A stretch of 5,625 nucleotides of DNA from an uncultured Micrococcales bacterium. GTDB lineage: Bacteria; Actinomycetota; Actinomycetes; Actinomycetales; Microbacteriaceae. Of the stretch, positions 1 through 5,625 are shown one piece after another (position 1 is the first letter of the stretch; each line of letters begins with the position of its first letter). Both the position numbers and the translations under genes were made by a program. The notes beneath the pieces were generated by a model. It was not told where the DNA came from. It did no database searches and worked only from the letters and a program-made list of their open reading frames with translations. The stretch covers positions 1 through 5,625 of the forward strand of contig CAIJJH010000051.1 of NCBI GenBank assembly GCA_903820955.1, read 5' to 3'.

Positions 1-435
1 AACGCCTCTTCGCGGTTCGACAATTCTCGCCGCAAGCTTCGGCATTTCTGGAGCCGTAATCGGCGATGACGCGGCCACCGACAAAGACATCGGATTAGCC
101 AACCAGGCCTTCTCGGCTCTTACGGCACGAACGGGAATCGCTGAGCCGATGACGTCACCGAAGCTGGTGCCCTGACGGTCGGCCACTGCACGCACAAGCT
201 TGTAGATTGTCGGTGTCAAAACTGCGAGTGGTGACACCACTGTGCCTAGAGTCGCGACCTTGCCTGTCCAGTCCGTGGTCGGCACAGTTTCAACTACGAA
301 GCCGTCCTTGAGCCCTGTCCCAAATGGAACAGCTACCCGGCAACCGACCACAACTTCCATATCCGCCGGAATCTCGTAATCAAACAGGCGGTCGAGTTGT
401 GGCAGCGGCGATTCGAGCGCAACCCTCGCAAACAC
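1..435 (-). CDS. priA: PriA, replication restart (primosomal) protein N', N-terminal 145 codons, cut by window edge
   Basis: Found by translating the minus strand after metK. The 145 readable codons begin [16 protein letters not shown] and contain LFDYEIP (residues 17-23), VAVPFGTGLKDGFVVE (34-49) and VVSPLAVLT (66-74). This is the pattern of the PriA 3'-DNA-binding domain: conserved SPLPQLDR-FDY strand, then a small beta barrel with the V.VPFG...GFV motif, then the VVSP-VLT linker. PriA recognises stalled forks and reloads the replication machinery in the cytoplasm. The GTG start shares its G with the metK stop (TAGTG). An in-frame TAG at 454-456, with no start codon in between, excludes a longer N-terminus. 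An AGTAGG Shine-Dalgarno lies 6 bases upstream. In Actinobacteria the PriA helicase motifs are often degenerate, but that part lies outside the window, so helicase competence cannot be judged. The rest of the gene, usually about 650 residues in all, is off the left edge. Confidence 0.93.
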   Translation of the reverse strand, partial: MFARVALESPLPQLDRLFDYEIPADMEVVVGCRVAVPFGTGLKDGFVVETVPTTDWTGKVATLGTVVSPLAVLTPTIYKLVRAVADRQGTSFGDVIGSAIPVRAVRAEKAWLANPMSLSVAASSPITAPEMPKLAARIVEPRRGV

Positions 436-1628
436 TAGGCGCCTACTGCTGACCTAAGCGCGTCTGCGCGGTTCGTGGCTTCCCAGGTGAAGTCGGGTAG
501 TTCGCGACCGAAGTGACCGTAGGTGGCCGCCTGCGCGTAAATCGGACGCAGCAGATTTAGGTCGCGAATGATGGCCTTCGGTCGAAGGTCAAAGACCTCA
601 AGAACAGCCTCGCGAAGCTTCTCTTCGGACACCTTCGAGGTGCCGAAGCTCTCGAGGTAAAGTCCGACCGGTTGAGCAACGCCGATTGCGTAGGCAACCT
701 GCACTTCTACTCGATCGGCGAGACCGGCTGCCACAATGTTCTTGGCAACCCAGCGCATCGCGTAGGCCGCGGACCGGTCAACCTTCGAAGGGTCTTTGCC
801 AGAGAAGGCGCCGCCCCCGTGACGAGCCGAGCCACCGTAGGTATCAACGATGATTTTGCGCCCGGTCAGGCCGGCGTCGCCCATGGGGCCACCAATTTCG
901 AACCTACCGGTTGGGTTGATCAGAACTTTGAGGTTGGTCAGGTCGAGGCCTGATTCAAGTAGATAAGGCCGAATGAGGTAATTCTCGATTTCGGAGCGCA
1001 GCTCTTCGGTGGAAACACTCGGGTCGTGTTGAGTCGAGAGCACGACGGTGTCAACCGTTACCGGCTTGTTTCCGTCGTAACCGATGGTTACTTGGGTCTT
1101 GCCGTCTGGGCGAAGGAATCCGAAGGTGCCGTCCTTGCGGACTTTCGCCAGTCTTGAACTCAAGCCGTGGGCTAGCGAAATGGCGGCTGGCATAAGCGTC
1201 GGGGTTTCGTTTGTGGCATAGCCGAACATGATGCCCTGGTCGCCGGCGCCCTGGTTGTCGAGGTCGTCTTGTGACGCGCCTTCGCGAACCTCAAGCCCTA
1301 CGTTCACGCCCTGAGCGATGTCGGGTGATTGCTCTCCGATAGAAACCGAGACTCCGCAGGATTTGCCGTCGAAGCCGATTTCGCTCGAGGTGTAGCCAAT
1401 TGACTGAACTTTGTCACGAACCAAACCCGGGATGTCGACATATGCGGTCGTGGTTACCTCGCCAGCAACGTGGACAAGTCCGGTGGTAACCATCGATTCA
1501 ACGGCCACGCGTGCGTTTGGATCTTCAGCGAGGATGGCGTCGAGAATAGTGTCTGAGATCTGGTCACAGATCTTGTCTGGGTGACCTTCGGTAACGGATT
1601 CCGAGGTAAAAAGGCGCAAGCTAGTCAT
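435..1628 (-). CDS. metK: S-adenosylmethionine synthase (methionine adenosyltransferase)
   Basis: Cytosolic enzyme that makes S-adenosylmethionine from methionine and ATP, releasing phosphate and pyrophosphate; the product is the cell's main methyl donor. The 397-residue length is normal for bacterial MetK. Visible signatures are [13 protein letters not shown] (7-19; H16 matches the catalytic histidine and D18 a magnesium ligand), the [12 protein letters not shown] signature (127-138), [18 protein letters not shown] (241-258) and the glycine-rich [16 protein letters not shown] loop (271-286), whose lysines bind phosphates. All key residues appear intact. The ATG is chosen because it places the conserved [14 protein letters not shown] at the usual N-terminal position. 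No good Shine-Dalgarno precedes it; instead a TATAAT box lies 6 bases before the ATG, suggesting an mRNA with little or no leader. It follows coaBC by 29 bases and overlaps priA by one base (TAG stop). No SAM riboswitch can fit upstream. Confidence 0.99.
   Translation of the reverse strand: MTSLRLFTSESVTEGHPDKICDQISDTILDAILAEDPNARVAVESMVTTGLVHVAGEVTTTAYVDIPGLVRDKVQSIGYTSSEIGFDGKSCGVSVSIGEQSPDIAQGVNVGLEVREGASQDDLDNQGAGDQGIMFGYATNETPTLMPAAISLAHGLSSRLAKVRKDGTFGFLRPDGKTQVTIGYDGNKPVTVDTVVLSTQHDPSVSTEELRSEIENYLIRPYLLESGLDLTNLKVLINPTGRFEIGGPMGDAGLTGRKIIVDTYGGSARHGGGAFSGKDPSKVDRSAAYAMRWVAKNIVAAGLADRVEVQVAYAIGVAQPVGLYLESFGTSKVSEEKLREAVLEVFDLRPKAIIRDLNLLRPIYAQAATYGHFGRELPDFTWEATNRADALRSAVGA
436..445. 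repeat. 10-bp perfect palindrome at the metK/priA junction
   Basis: TAGGCGCCTA reads the same on both strands. It covers the end of metK, including two bases of its stop codon, and part of the priA Shine-Dalgarno. It has no loop and encodes G-A plus parts of flanking codons, so it is probably incidental coding sequence. Confidence 0.3.
442..447 (-). promoter_or_regulatory. Shine-Dalgarno site of priA
   Basis: The minus strand reads AGTAGG, one mismatch from AGGAGG, with six bases (CGCCTA) before the GTG start of priA. It lies inside the last codons of metK, so ribosomes finishing metK can reinitiate directly. It supports the GTG start. Confidence 0.6.
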
Positions 1629-1629
1629 T

Positions 1630-1648
1630 TCTCGATTATATCCCGAGA
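1630..1648. repeat. 5-bp inverted repeat enclosing the metK -10 box
   Basis: On the minus strand TCTCG (1648-1644) and CGAGA (1634-1630) are perfect reverse complements separated by nine bases, GGATATAAT, which contain the -10 box. The arms are short, so chance is possible. There is no T tract, so it is not an intrinsic terminator. It could be a small operator or nothing. Confidence 0.4.
1635..1640 (-). promoter_or_regulatory. Putative -10 promoter element for a leaderless metK transcript
   Basis: The minus strand reads TATAAT, a perfect match to the vegetative sigma factor -10 consensus. The last T is followed by six bases (CGAGAA) and then the metK ATG, so initiation at the usual distance would fall on or beside the A of ATG. 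At 17-base spacing the -35 position (1658-1663) reads TCGTAA, a poor match to TTGACA. Leaderless mRNAs are common in Actinobacteria. The placement is seen in the sequence; promoter activity is inferred. Confidence 0.55.
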
Positions 1649-1657
1649 GGAAGACAG

Positions 1658-2815
1658 TTACGAGAGGCGCTCAACAATCTTCTGAATAAGAACTTTTGCT
1701 ACGTCGCTCTTCGACCCGGTTAGTCGCGTCTCGCCTCCGGCGTCGTCAACAACAACGACGCTGGTTTCATTTGCGCCAAATACCGCGCCATTGCTCACGT
1801 CATTGGCTACCAAAAGCTGGCATCCCTTGCTCTCTAGCTTGAGTTTCGCCAAGTCGCTCAGGTCACCGTTGGTCTCAGCGGCAAAGCCAACTTTCAACAA
1901 CCCAGGAACGTCAACTTCTGACAAGATGTCGGGATTCGCAACGAGCTCGATTGAGGTGGTCTCCCCCAGGTTTGATTTCTTGAGCTTGGTGGCGCTCTCG
2001 GTTCTCACTCGATAGTCGGAAACTGCTGCGCTCATGACCAGTGCGTCGGCTCCAGTTGTTGAGTTTCTAACCGCTACTTGAAGCTCCGCTACGGTCTCTA
2101 CTCGAATCACGTCAAAGCGGGTGGTGGCGAAGTCCAAGTTGGCAGCAATCAGGGTTACTTTGGCACCGGCGTCTGCGGCCGCTACGGCGATTGCGATACC
2201 TTGCTTTCCGGAAGAGTAGTTACCGATAAAGCGCACAGGGTCGATCGGCTCTCTGGTGCCGCCGGCGGTCACGATGACTCGCTTGCCCGATAAGCCTCCG
2301 GAAGCCAAGAGTGCTGCGACGATGGTCTCGGTGTCTGGCAGTCGACCGATTCCGGAGTCTTCTCCGGTGAGTCGGCCCGATGCCGGTTCGATCACTTCAA
2401 TGCCACGCTCGCGCAAGATTTTGACGTTCTCGACGGTCGCCTCGTTGAACCACATCTCGGTGTGCATCGCAGGCGCCACGATTATGCGTGCTTTCGTTGC
2501 CAGCATTACGTTGCCAAGCAAGTCGTCGGCTATACCGGCAGCGGTTCTGGCTACGAAGCTCGCGGTGGCTGGTGCGACCAGAACCACATCGGCCCACTGA
2601 CCGAGTTCGATGTGCTTGACGGATTCAACGTCGGTGTAGAGTCCGGCGTCGACGACGTTGTGTGAAAGGGCTTCTAGGGTGGTTGCGCCGATGAAGCGTA
2701 GAGCGTTTTCGGTAGGGAGAACGCGAACCTCGTGACCTAATTCGGTCAGATTGCGAATGATTTCGGCCGATTTATAGGCCGCGATGCCGCCCGTAATGCC
2801 GAGCAGAACCCTCAT
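1658..2815 (-). CDS. coaBC: Bifunctional phosphopantothenoylcysteine decarboxylase / phosphopantothenate-cysteine ligase
   Basis: Cytosolic two-domain enzyme of coenzyme A synthesis. The CoaB domain joins 4'-phosphopantothenate to cysteine using CTP; the FMN-dependent CoaC domain decarboxylates the product to 4'-phosphopantetheine. CoaC (about residues 1-170) shows [10 protein letters not shown] (6-15), the catalytic histidine in [11 protein letters not shown] (H68), PATASFVA (82-89) and PAMHTEMW (115-122). CoaB (about 177-385) shows [11 protein letters not shown] (182-192), the nucleotide-loop motif [11 protein letters not shown] (196-206), MSAAVSDY (261-268), the catalytic KLKK (277-280) and GFAAETN (310-316). 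The 385-residue length is normal for the fusion. Compared with E. coli, PXMNXXMW has His for Asn (H118), and the clamp cysteine position in [13 protein letters not shown] (146-158) appears to be Gly (G151). As far as I recall mycobacterial CoaBC shares both changes, so they look lineage-typical rather than damaging. The ATG lies 2 bases after the rpoZ stop with no evident Shine-Dalgarno, pointing to translational coupling. Stop is TAA. Confidence 0.98.
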   Translation of the reverse strand: MRVLLGITGGIAAYKSAEIIRNLTELGHEVRVLPTENALRFIGATTLEALSHNVVDAGLYTDVESVKHIELGQWADVVLVAPATASFVARTAAGIADDLLGNVMLATKARIIVAPAMHTEMWFNEATVENVKILRERGIEVIEPASGRLTGEDSGIGRLPDTETIVAALLASGGLSGKRVIVTAGGTREPIDPVRFIGNYSSGKQGIAIAVAAADAGAKVTLIAANLDFATTRFDVIRVETVAELQVAVRNSTTGADALVMSAAVSDYRVRTESATKLKKSNLGETTSIELVANPDILSEVDVPGLLKVGFAAETNGDLSDLAKLKLESKGCQLLVANDVSNGAVFGANETSVVVVDDAGGETRLTGSKSDVAKVLIQKIVERLS

Positions 2816-2817
2816 GG

Positions 2818-3072
2818 CTATTCGGCCGGGGTGACCTGAAGCTTGCTCTGGTCGATCTCTTTGAGAGCGATGGTCAGAGGCTTCTCTTCTGGGTATGCGT
2901 CAACCAGTGGGCCAACGTTGTTGAAAAGACTGCCGTCCTGTAGCGAAGAGTAGTACTCGTTGATCTGACGAGCGCGCTTTGAAGCGACCATAACCAATTC
3001 GTACTTCGACGGGACTACGTTCAGTAGGTTATCGATTGATGGCGAAACAATACCTTCGAGCTTTTCAGACAT
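2818..3072 (-). CDS. rpoZ: RNA polymerase omega subunit
   Basis: Small subunit of RNA polymerase that clamps the C-terminal end of beta' and helps core assembly. The 84 residues carry the family signature: NLLNVVPSKYELV (15-27), then SKRARQINEYY (31-41), the conserved helix with RARQIN, and the C-terminal EEKPLTIALKEI motif (62-73). The length is at the short end of the actinobacterial range, in which some members have longer N-termini. The start is the ATG preceded at six bases by AAAGG, consistent with the conserved core beginning near residue 10. It lies between gmk (33-base gap) and coaBC (2-base gap), its usual position in Actinobacteria. In gammaproteobacteria rpoZ also follows gmk. Stop is TAG. 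Confidence 0.97.
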   Translation of the reverse strand: MSEKLEGIVSPSIDNLLNVVPSKYELVMVASKRARQINEYYSSLQDGSLFNNVGPLVDAYPEEKPLTIALKEIDQSKLQVTPAE

Positions 3073-3078
3073 TTTTTA

Positions 3079-3083
3079 CCTTT
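3079..3083 (-). promoter_or_regulatory. Shine-Dalgarno site of rpoZ
   Basis: The minus strand reads AAAGG followed by an A-rich six-base spacer (TAAAAA) and the ATG. It is one of the clearer ribosome binding sites in the window; most other genes here rely on overlap or very close spacing. Confidence 0.6.
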
Positions 3084-3091
3084 GCTAGTTT

Positions 3092-3106
3092 GTCGCTAAA
3101 TGCGAC
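3092..3106 (-). other. Small hairpin in the gmk-rpoZ gap
   Basis: The minus strand reads GTCGC-ATTTA-GCGAC, a perfect 5-bp stem with a 5-base loop. It starts on the last base of the gmk stop codon and ends 8 bases before the rpoZ Shine-Dalgarno. No U tract follows (next bases AAACTAGC), so it is not a standard terminator. It could influence processing or translation between the two genes, or be fortuitous. Confidence 0.45.
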
Positions 3107-3654
3107 TAGGCCTGTATCAATTCTAAGACCTCATGGGCACATCTGGCCACATCATCATTAATAACCACATAATCGAACTCACCCTGCGCTTCGAGCTCCG
3201 TCTTTGCGGTTTCGAGTCGAATAGCTTGCTCTGCCTCGTTCTCGGTTGCTCTAGAACGCAGTCTTGAGACGAGTTCTTCCCAGCTCGGCGGCGCGATAAA
3301 CACCGTTTTCGTTTCTGGTCGACTGGCTTTCACCTGGCGGGCGCCTTGGATGTCGATTTCAAGAATCACTTGCTTGCCTTGCGCTATTGCCGTTTCGACC
3401 GGTTGACGAGGCGTCCCGTAGAAGTTGCTCCCGTGGACGGTTGCATATTCAAGCATTTGTCCGGTCTCGATCAGTAGTTTGAATTCATCCTTGGTTAGAA
3501 AAAAGTAGTCGACTCCATCGACTTCTCCAGGTCGCGGGTCGCGCGTGGTCGCCGAAACAGACAGGTGAAGATTTTCGAAGTTTTCGAGCAGGTAACGAAC
3601 GACGGTGCCCTTACCAACTGCTGTTGGGCCCGAGATCACCGATAAACCGCTCAT
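3106..3654 (-). CDS. gmk: Guanylate kinase
   Basis: Cytosolic kinase converting GMP (and dGMP) plus ATP to GDP and ADP, required for GTP supply. The Walker A loop is GPTAVGKGT (9-17), the form I associate with Actinobacteria rather than GPSGVGKGT. The GMP-binding region has SATTRDPRPGEVDGVDYFF (34-52), with R38, R41 and Y50 in the expected places, and NFYGTP (77-82). LEIDIQGA (98-105) carries the conserved Asp; RLRSRATE (131-138) is the ATP lid arginine segment, and DYVVINDD (161-168) matches the family's C-terminal strand. At 182 residues it is a compact stand-alone kinase without an N-terminal extension. The ATG lies 9 bases after the pyrF stop, leaving no room for the mIHF gene that often sits here in Actinobacteria. 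No strong Shine-Dalgarno is present, so translation is likely coupled to pyrF. Stop is TAG. Confidence 0.98.
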   Translation of the reverse strand: MSGLSVISGPTAVGKGTVVRYLLENFENLHLSVSATTRDPRPGEVDGVDYFFLTKDEFKLLIETGQMLEYATVHGSNFYGTPRQPVETAIAQGKQVILEIDIQGARQVKASRPETKTVFIAPPSWEELVSRLRSRATENEAEQAIRLETAKTELEAQGEFDYVVINDDVARCAHEVLELIQA

Positions 3655-3663
3655 GAGAACAGC

Positions 3664-4497
3664 CTAAGCCAAGCCCTTTTCGAGTTGCAGTTTGTGGTTG
3701 TCGATTGCGCGGGCGATTCCGCTTGCGCCTGCTTCGAGCACAGAACGACTTACCGAGGCAATCACGCTGTTGGACGCGTTGCCAAAGAGACGCTTTATCT
3801 CGCTAAGTTCGGCTCCCTGAGCGCCGAAGCCCGGTGCCAAGATAGGCGTTTTGACGGTTCCTTGCTCATCTAAATCTATTCCGAATCGCGCTAGGTTTAG
3901 GGTCGCACCGATTACCGCGCCAACCGGCCCCAGGGTGTCGCCCGGCCCGGCGGCAACCTGGTTTATTCGGCTCAGGGTTCTGAACTGATCCTTGGCCACA
4001 GCGAGCTGTACCGATTCACCCTCGGGGTTTGAGGTCGCAACCAGAGAGATTACGCCCTTGCCGCGTTCGAAGTAGTCCCCCAGTTTTTCGAGGTAGACGT
4101 CTGAGCCAAGGTATGGCGAAACTGTAAGTGAGTCTGCAAAGAATGGAGAGTTTTTGCCCAGCCAGGCGTCAAGGTAGGCGTCCATGGTGCTGCCTATGTC
4201 TCCGCGTTTAGCGTCGGCGATCACTAGTAATCCTGCGTCTCGCGCTTCTCTCGACAGAATCTCGAGTGTGGCGAATCCGGCGGCTCCTAGCCGTTCGAAG
4301 AAAGCCACCTGTGGCTTCACAATGCCCACGCGACCCACTGCCGCTTCGATGACTCGTCTACCAAAGGTCAAAAGAGATTCGGCAGAATCGTCTAAACCCC
4401 ATGCTTCGAGTAGCTCGGTGTGCGGGTCGATACCAACGCACAGCTGACCGTGGGCGTCAAAGGCCGAGGATAATCTGGCTCCGAATGATTTAGGCAA
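3664..4497 (-). CDS. pyrF: Orotidine 5'-phosphate decarboxylase (PyrF subfamily 2)
   Basis: Catalyses the last step of UMP synthesis, decarboxylating orotidine monophosphate. Motifs are LCVGIDPH (19-26), KPQVAFFERLGAAG (61-74), the catalytic DAKRGDIGST (95-104; K97 and the flanking Asp residues), LTVSPYLGSD (124-133), LAPGFGAQGA (220-229) and the phosphate-binding SVSRS segment (248-252). The 277-residue length and DAKRGDIGST context fit the long type-2 PyrF found in Actinobacteria and mycobacteria, not the ~230-residue enterobacterial type. The start is TTG: translating upstream in the same frame reaches a TGA with no ATG or GTG on the way, and the protein has no Met or Val start before the conserved core at residue 19. 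The gene overlaps the end of carB by 8 bases, so translation is probably coupled to the preceding pyrimidine gene. Stop is TAG. Confidence 0.97.
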   Translation of the reverse strand: MPKSFGARLSSAFDAHGQLCVGIDPHTELLEAWGLDDSAESLLTFGRRVIEAAVGRVGIVKPQVAFFERLGAAGFATLEILSREARDAGLLVIADAKRGDIGSTMDAYLDAWLGKNSPFFADSLTVSPYLGSDVYLEKLGDYFERGKGVISLVATSNPEGESVQLAVAKDQFRTLSRINQVAAGPGDTLGPVGAVIGATLNLARFGIDLDEQGTVKTPILAPGFGAQGAELSEIKRLFGNASNSVIASVSRSVLEAGASGIARAIDNHKLQLEKGLA

Positions 4498-5625
4498 TTG
4501 CTTCGGCTCGCTCTCTCGCGTGTTCCTGAAGAGTTTTCACCTTGAACGACCCAGCCTTGACTACCTCGAACGAGCCAATCGCCGCGCTGAGCTGAGCGAT
4601 GGTCGTGAAGATCGCCTTGTCGGCTGCGGTGGTGGCCGCACGAATTTCGTAGCCATCCTTGCGCGCGCTAGAGCCGCTAGGTGTGTTCACAACCACGTCA
4701 ACCAGCCCAGCTGTGATCAGTTCCACTATCGAAGGCCCGCTGGCAACGTCTTGGTCTTGACTGTGCTTTCGCACAACCTGAACCTGAATACCGTGGCGAA
4801 GCAGAATCTCGGCCGTGCCGCTGGTTGCCATGATCTTGTAGCCCAGTTGCTCGAGGCGGCGCACCGGCAGAATCAACTGCGGTTTGTCGCGGTCGGCGGC
4901 CGAGATGAAGACGGTGCCACTGGTCGGCAAAGGACTACCGGCTGCGGCCTGACTCTTCGCGAAAGCCGTCGGGAAGTCGACATCGATTCCCATAACCTCG
5001 CCTGTTGAGCGCATTTCTGGCCCGAGTAGGCTGTCGACGAAACGTCCATCCTTGGTTGCAAAGCGCTTGAAGGGAAGCACCGCTTCTTTCACCGAGATAG
5101 CTGCCCCGGCTGGAATGTAGGTTCCGTCACGCATTGGCAGGTGTCCCGCATCAATCAATTCAGCAATTGACTTGCCGACCATCACGAGAGAGGCCGCCTT
5201 GGCGAGCGTGATACCCAGCGCTTTCGAGACGAATGGGACGGTTCTAGAGGCCCTAGGGTTCGCCTCTAGTACATAGAGCACGTCATTTGCCAAAGCGAAC
5301 TGCACGTTGATCAAACCGCGAACCCCGACTCCTTTGGCGATCAGCTCGGTTGCCGCGCGCACTCGTTCGATCTGCCCTGCCGACATGGTGATTGGCGGGA
5401 GCGTGCAAGATGAGTCACCCGAGTGGATTCCAGCGTCCTCGATGTGTTCCATAACACCACCGACGTAGAGCTGGGTTCCGTCATAGAGAGCGTCGATGTC
5501 GATTTCGATCGCGTCGTCTAGGAATCTATCGACCAGGAGCGGGTGATCTGGGCCAACAATTCCCTGATCCTTGATTCTGTCGAAGTAGTCGACGAGCGCG
5601 TTTTGTTCGTAGACGATCTCCATGC
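4490..5625 (-). CDS. carB: Carbamoyl-phosphate synthase large subunit, C-terminal part, cut by window edge
   Basis: The large subunit makes carbamoyl phosphate from bicarbonate, ATP and ammonia passed on by CarA, feeding pyrimidine and arginine synthesis. About 377 of the usual ~1,070-1,110 residues are here; the reading frame continues off the right edge, and the first Met (MEIVYEQ) is internal, matching the GRAMEIVY context of full CarB. Numbering from that Met: the second ATP-grasp (carbamate kinase) domain shows FLDDAIEID (34-42), GGVMEHIEDAGIHSGDSSC (55-73), NVQFA (106-110) and LEANPRASRTVPFVSK (119-134), with the E-N pair of metal ligands. PLLGPEMRSTGEVMG (198-212) follows, then the MGS-like allosteric domain (about 235-355) with ATSGTAEIL (266-274) and VVNTPSG (311-317). 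Effector binding (UMP, ornithine, IMP in E. coli) is known for this domain but cannot be read for this protein. The gene ends in TAA within the start of pyrF. Confidence 0.98.
   Translation of the reverse strand, partial: MEIVYEQNALVDYFDRIKDQGIVGPDHPLLVDRFLDDAIEIDIDALYDGTQLYVGGVMEHIEDAGIHSGDSSCTLPPITMSAGQIERVRAATELIAKGVGVRGLINVQFALANDVLYVLEANPRASRTVPFVSKALGITLAKAASLVMVGKSIAELIDAGHLPMRDGTYIPAGAAISVKEAVLPFKRFATKDGRFVDSLLGPEMRSTGEVMGIDVDFPTAFAKSQAAAGSPLPTSGTVFISAADRDKPQLILPVRRLEQLGYKIMATSGTAEILLRHGIQVQVVRKHSQDQDVASGPSIVELITAGLVDVVVNTPSGSSARKDGYEIRAATTAADKAIFTTIAQLSAAIGSFEVVKAGSFKVKTLQEHARERAEAIA

Noticed and set aside
672..953. 93-codon open frame on the plus strand, antisense to metK
   Set aside because: Covers a highly conserved stretch of metK on the opposite strand; no ribosome site or domain seen.
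1629..1657. SAM-sensing riboswitch before metK
   Set aside because: The gap to coaBC is only 29 bases, too short for any known SAM riboswitch aptamer.
2256..2600. 114-codon open frame on the plus strand, antisense to coaBC
   Set aside because: Fully inside conserved coaBC sequence; Ser/Ala/Pro-rich with no family signature.
3092..3106. Intrinsic terminator between gmk and rpoZ
   Set aside because: The stem is only five base pairs and is followed by an A-rich stretch, not a U tract.
3073..3125. Promoter for rpoZ using a TTGATA element at the end of gmk
   Set aside because: TTGATA resembles a -35 box, but at 16-18 bases downstream there is no acceptable -10 box (TAGCGA matches poorly).
4520..5008. 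162-codon open frame on the plus strand, antisense to carB
   Set aside because: It lies wholly within the well-conserved carB coding region, has no recognisable domain and a composition typical of a reverse-strand shadow.
5621..5623. The ATG at the right edge as a real start of a short carB-like gene
   Set aside because: It sits at the conserved internal GRAMEIVY position of full-length CarB, so it is an internal Met cut off by the window.

Overview
The window shows seven genes, all on the minus strand, in the order carB (3' part) - pyrF - gmk - rpoZ - coaBC - metK - priA (5' part) when read in the direction of transcription (right to left). This order, with rpoZ and coaBC between gmk and metK and priA following, is the classic core-genome arrangement of Actinomycetota. 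The protein details agree: the GPTAVGKGT P-loop of Gmk, the PAMHTEMW motif of CoaBC, and a PriA N-terminus that resembles the actinobacterial form. GC looks mid-50s percent by eye (not computed), which is low for the phylum. Together with the very tight packing this suggests a streamlined member, perhaps a Microbacteriaceae-like freshwater lineage; the genus assignment is inference.

Layout from right to left: the C-terminal third of the carbamoyl-phosphate synthase large subunit (4490-5625) overlaps pyrF (3664-4497, TTG start) by 8 bases. Nine bases later comes gmk (3106-3654). A 33-base gap holds a small hairpin and a Shine-Dalgarno sequence ahead of rpoZ (2818-3072). coaBC (1658-2815) follows after 2 bases. 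metK (435-1628) follows after 29 bases, with a consensus -10 box placed so that a transcript would start at or next to the ATG. priA (1-435) starts with a GTG that shares one base with the metK stop and runs off the left edge. No gap exceeds 33 bases, and there is no room for a tRNA, CRISPR array, mobile element or riboswitch.

The genes supply basic building blocks: pyrimidine synthesis (carB, pyrF), GMP phosphorylation (gmk), RNA polymerase assembly (rpoZ), coenzyme A synthesis (coaBC), S-adenosylmethionine synthesis (metK) and replication restart (priA). They probably form one transcription unit with at least one internal promoter, before metK. No exotic or undescribed system is visible. 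The points worth a second look are the apparently leaderless internal promoter of metK, the absence of the mIHF gene that usually sits between pyrF and gmk, and a stop-codon pattern with no TGA.
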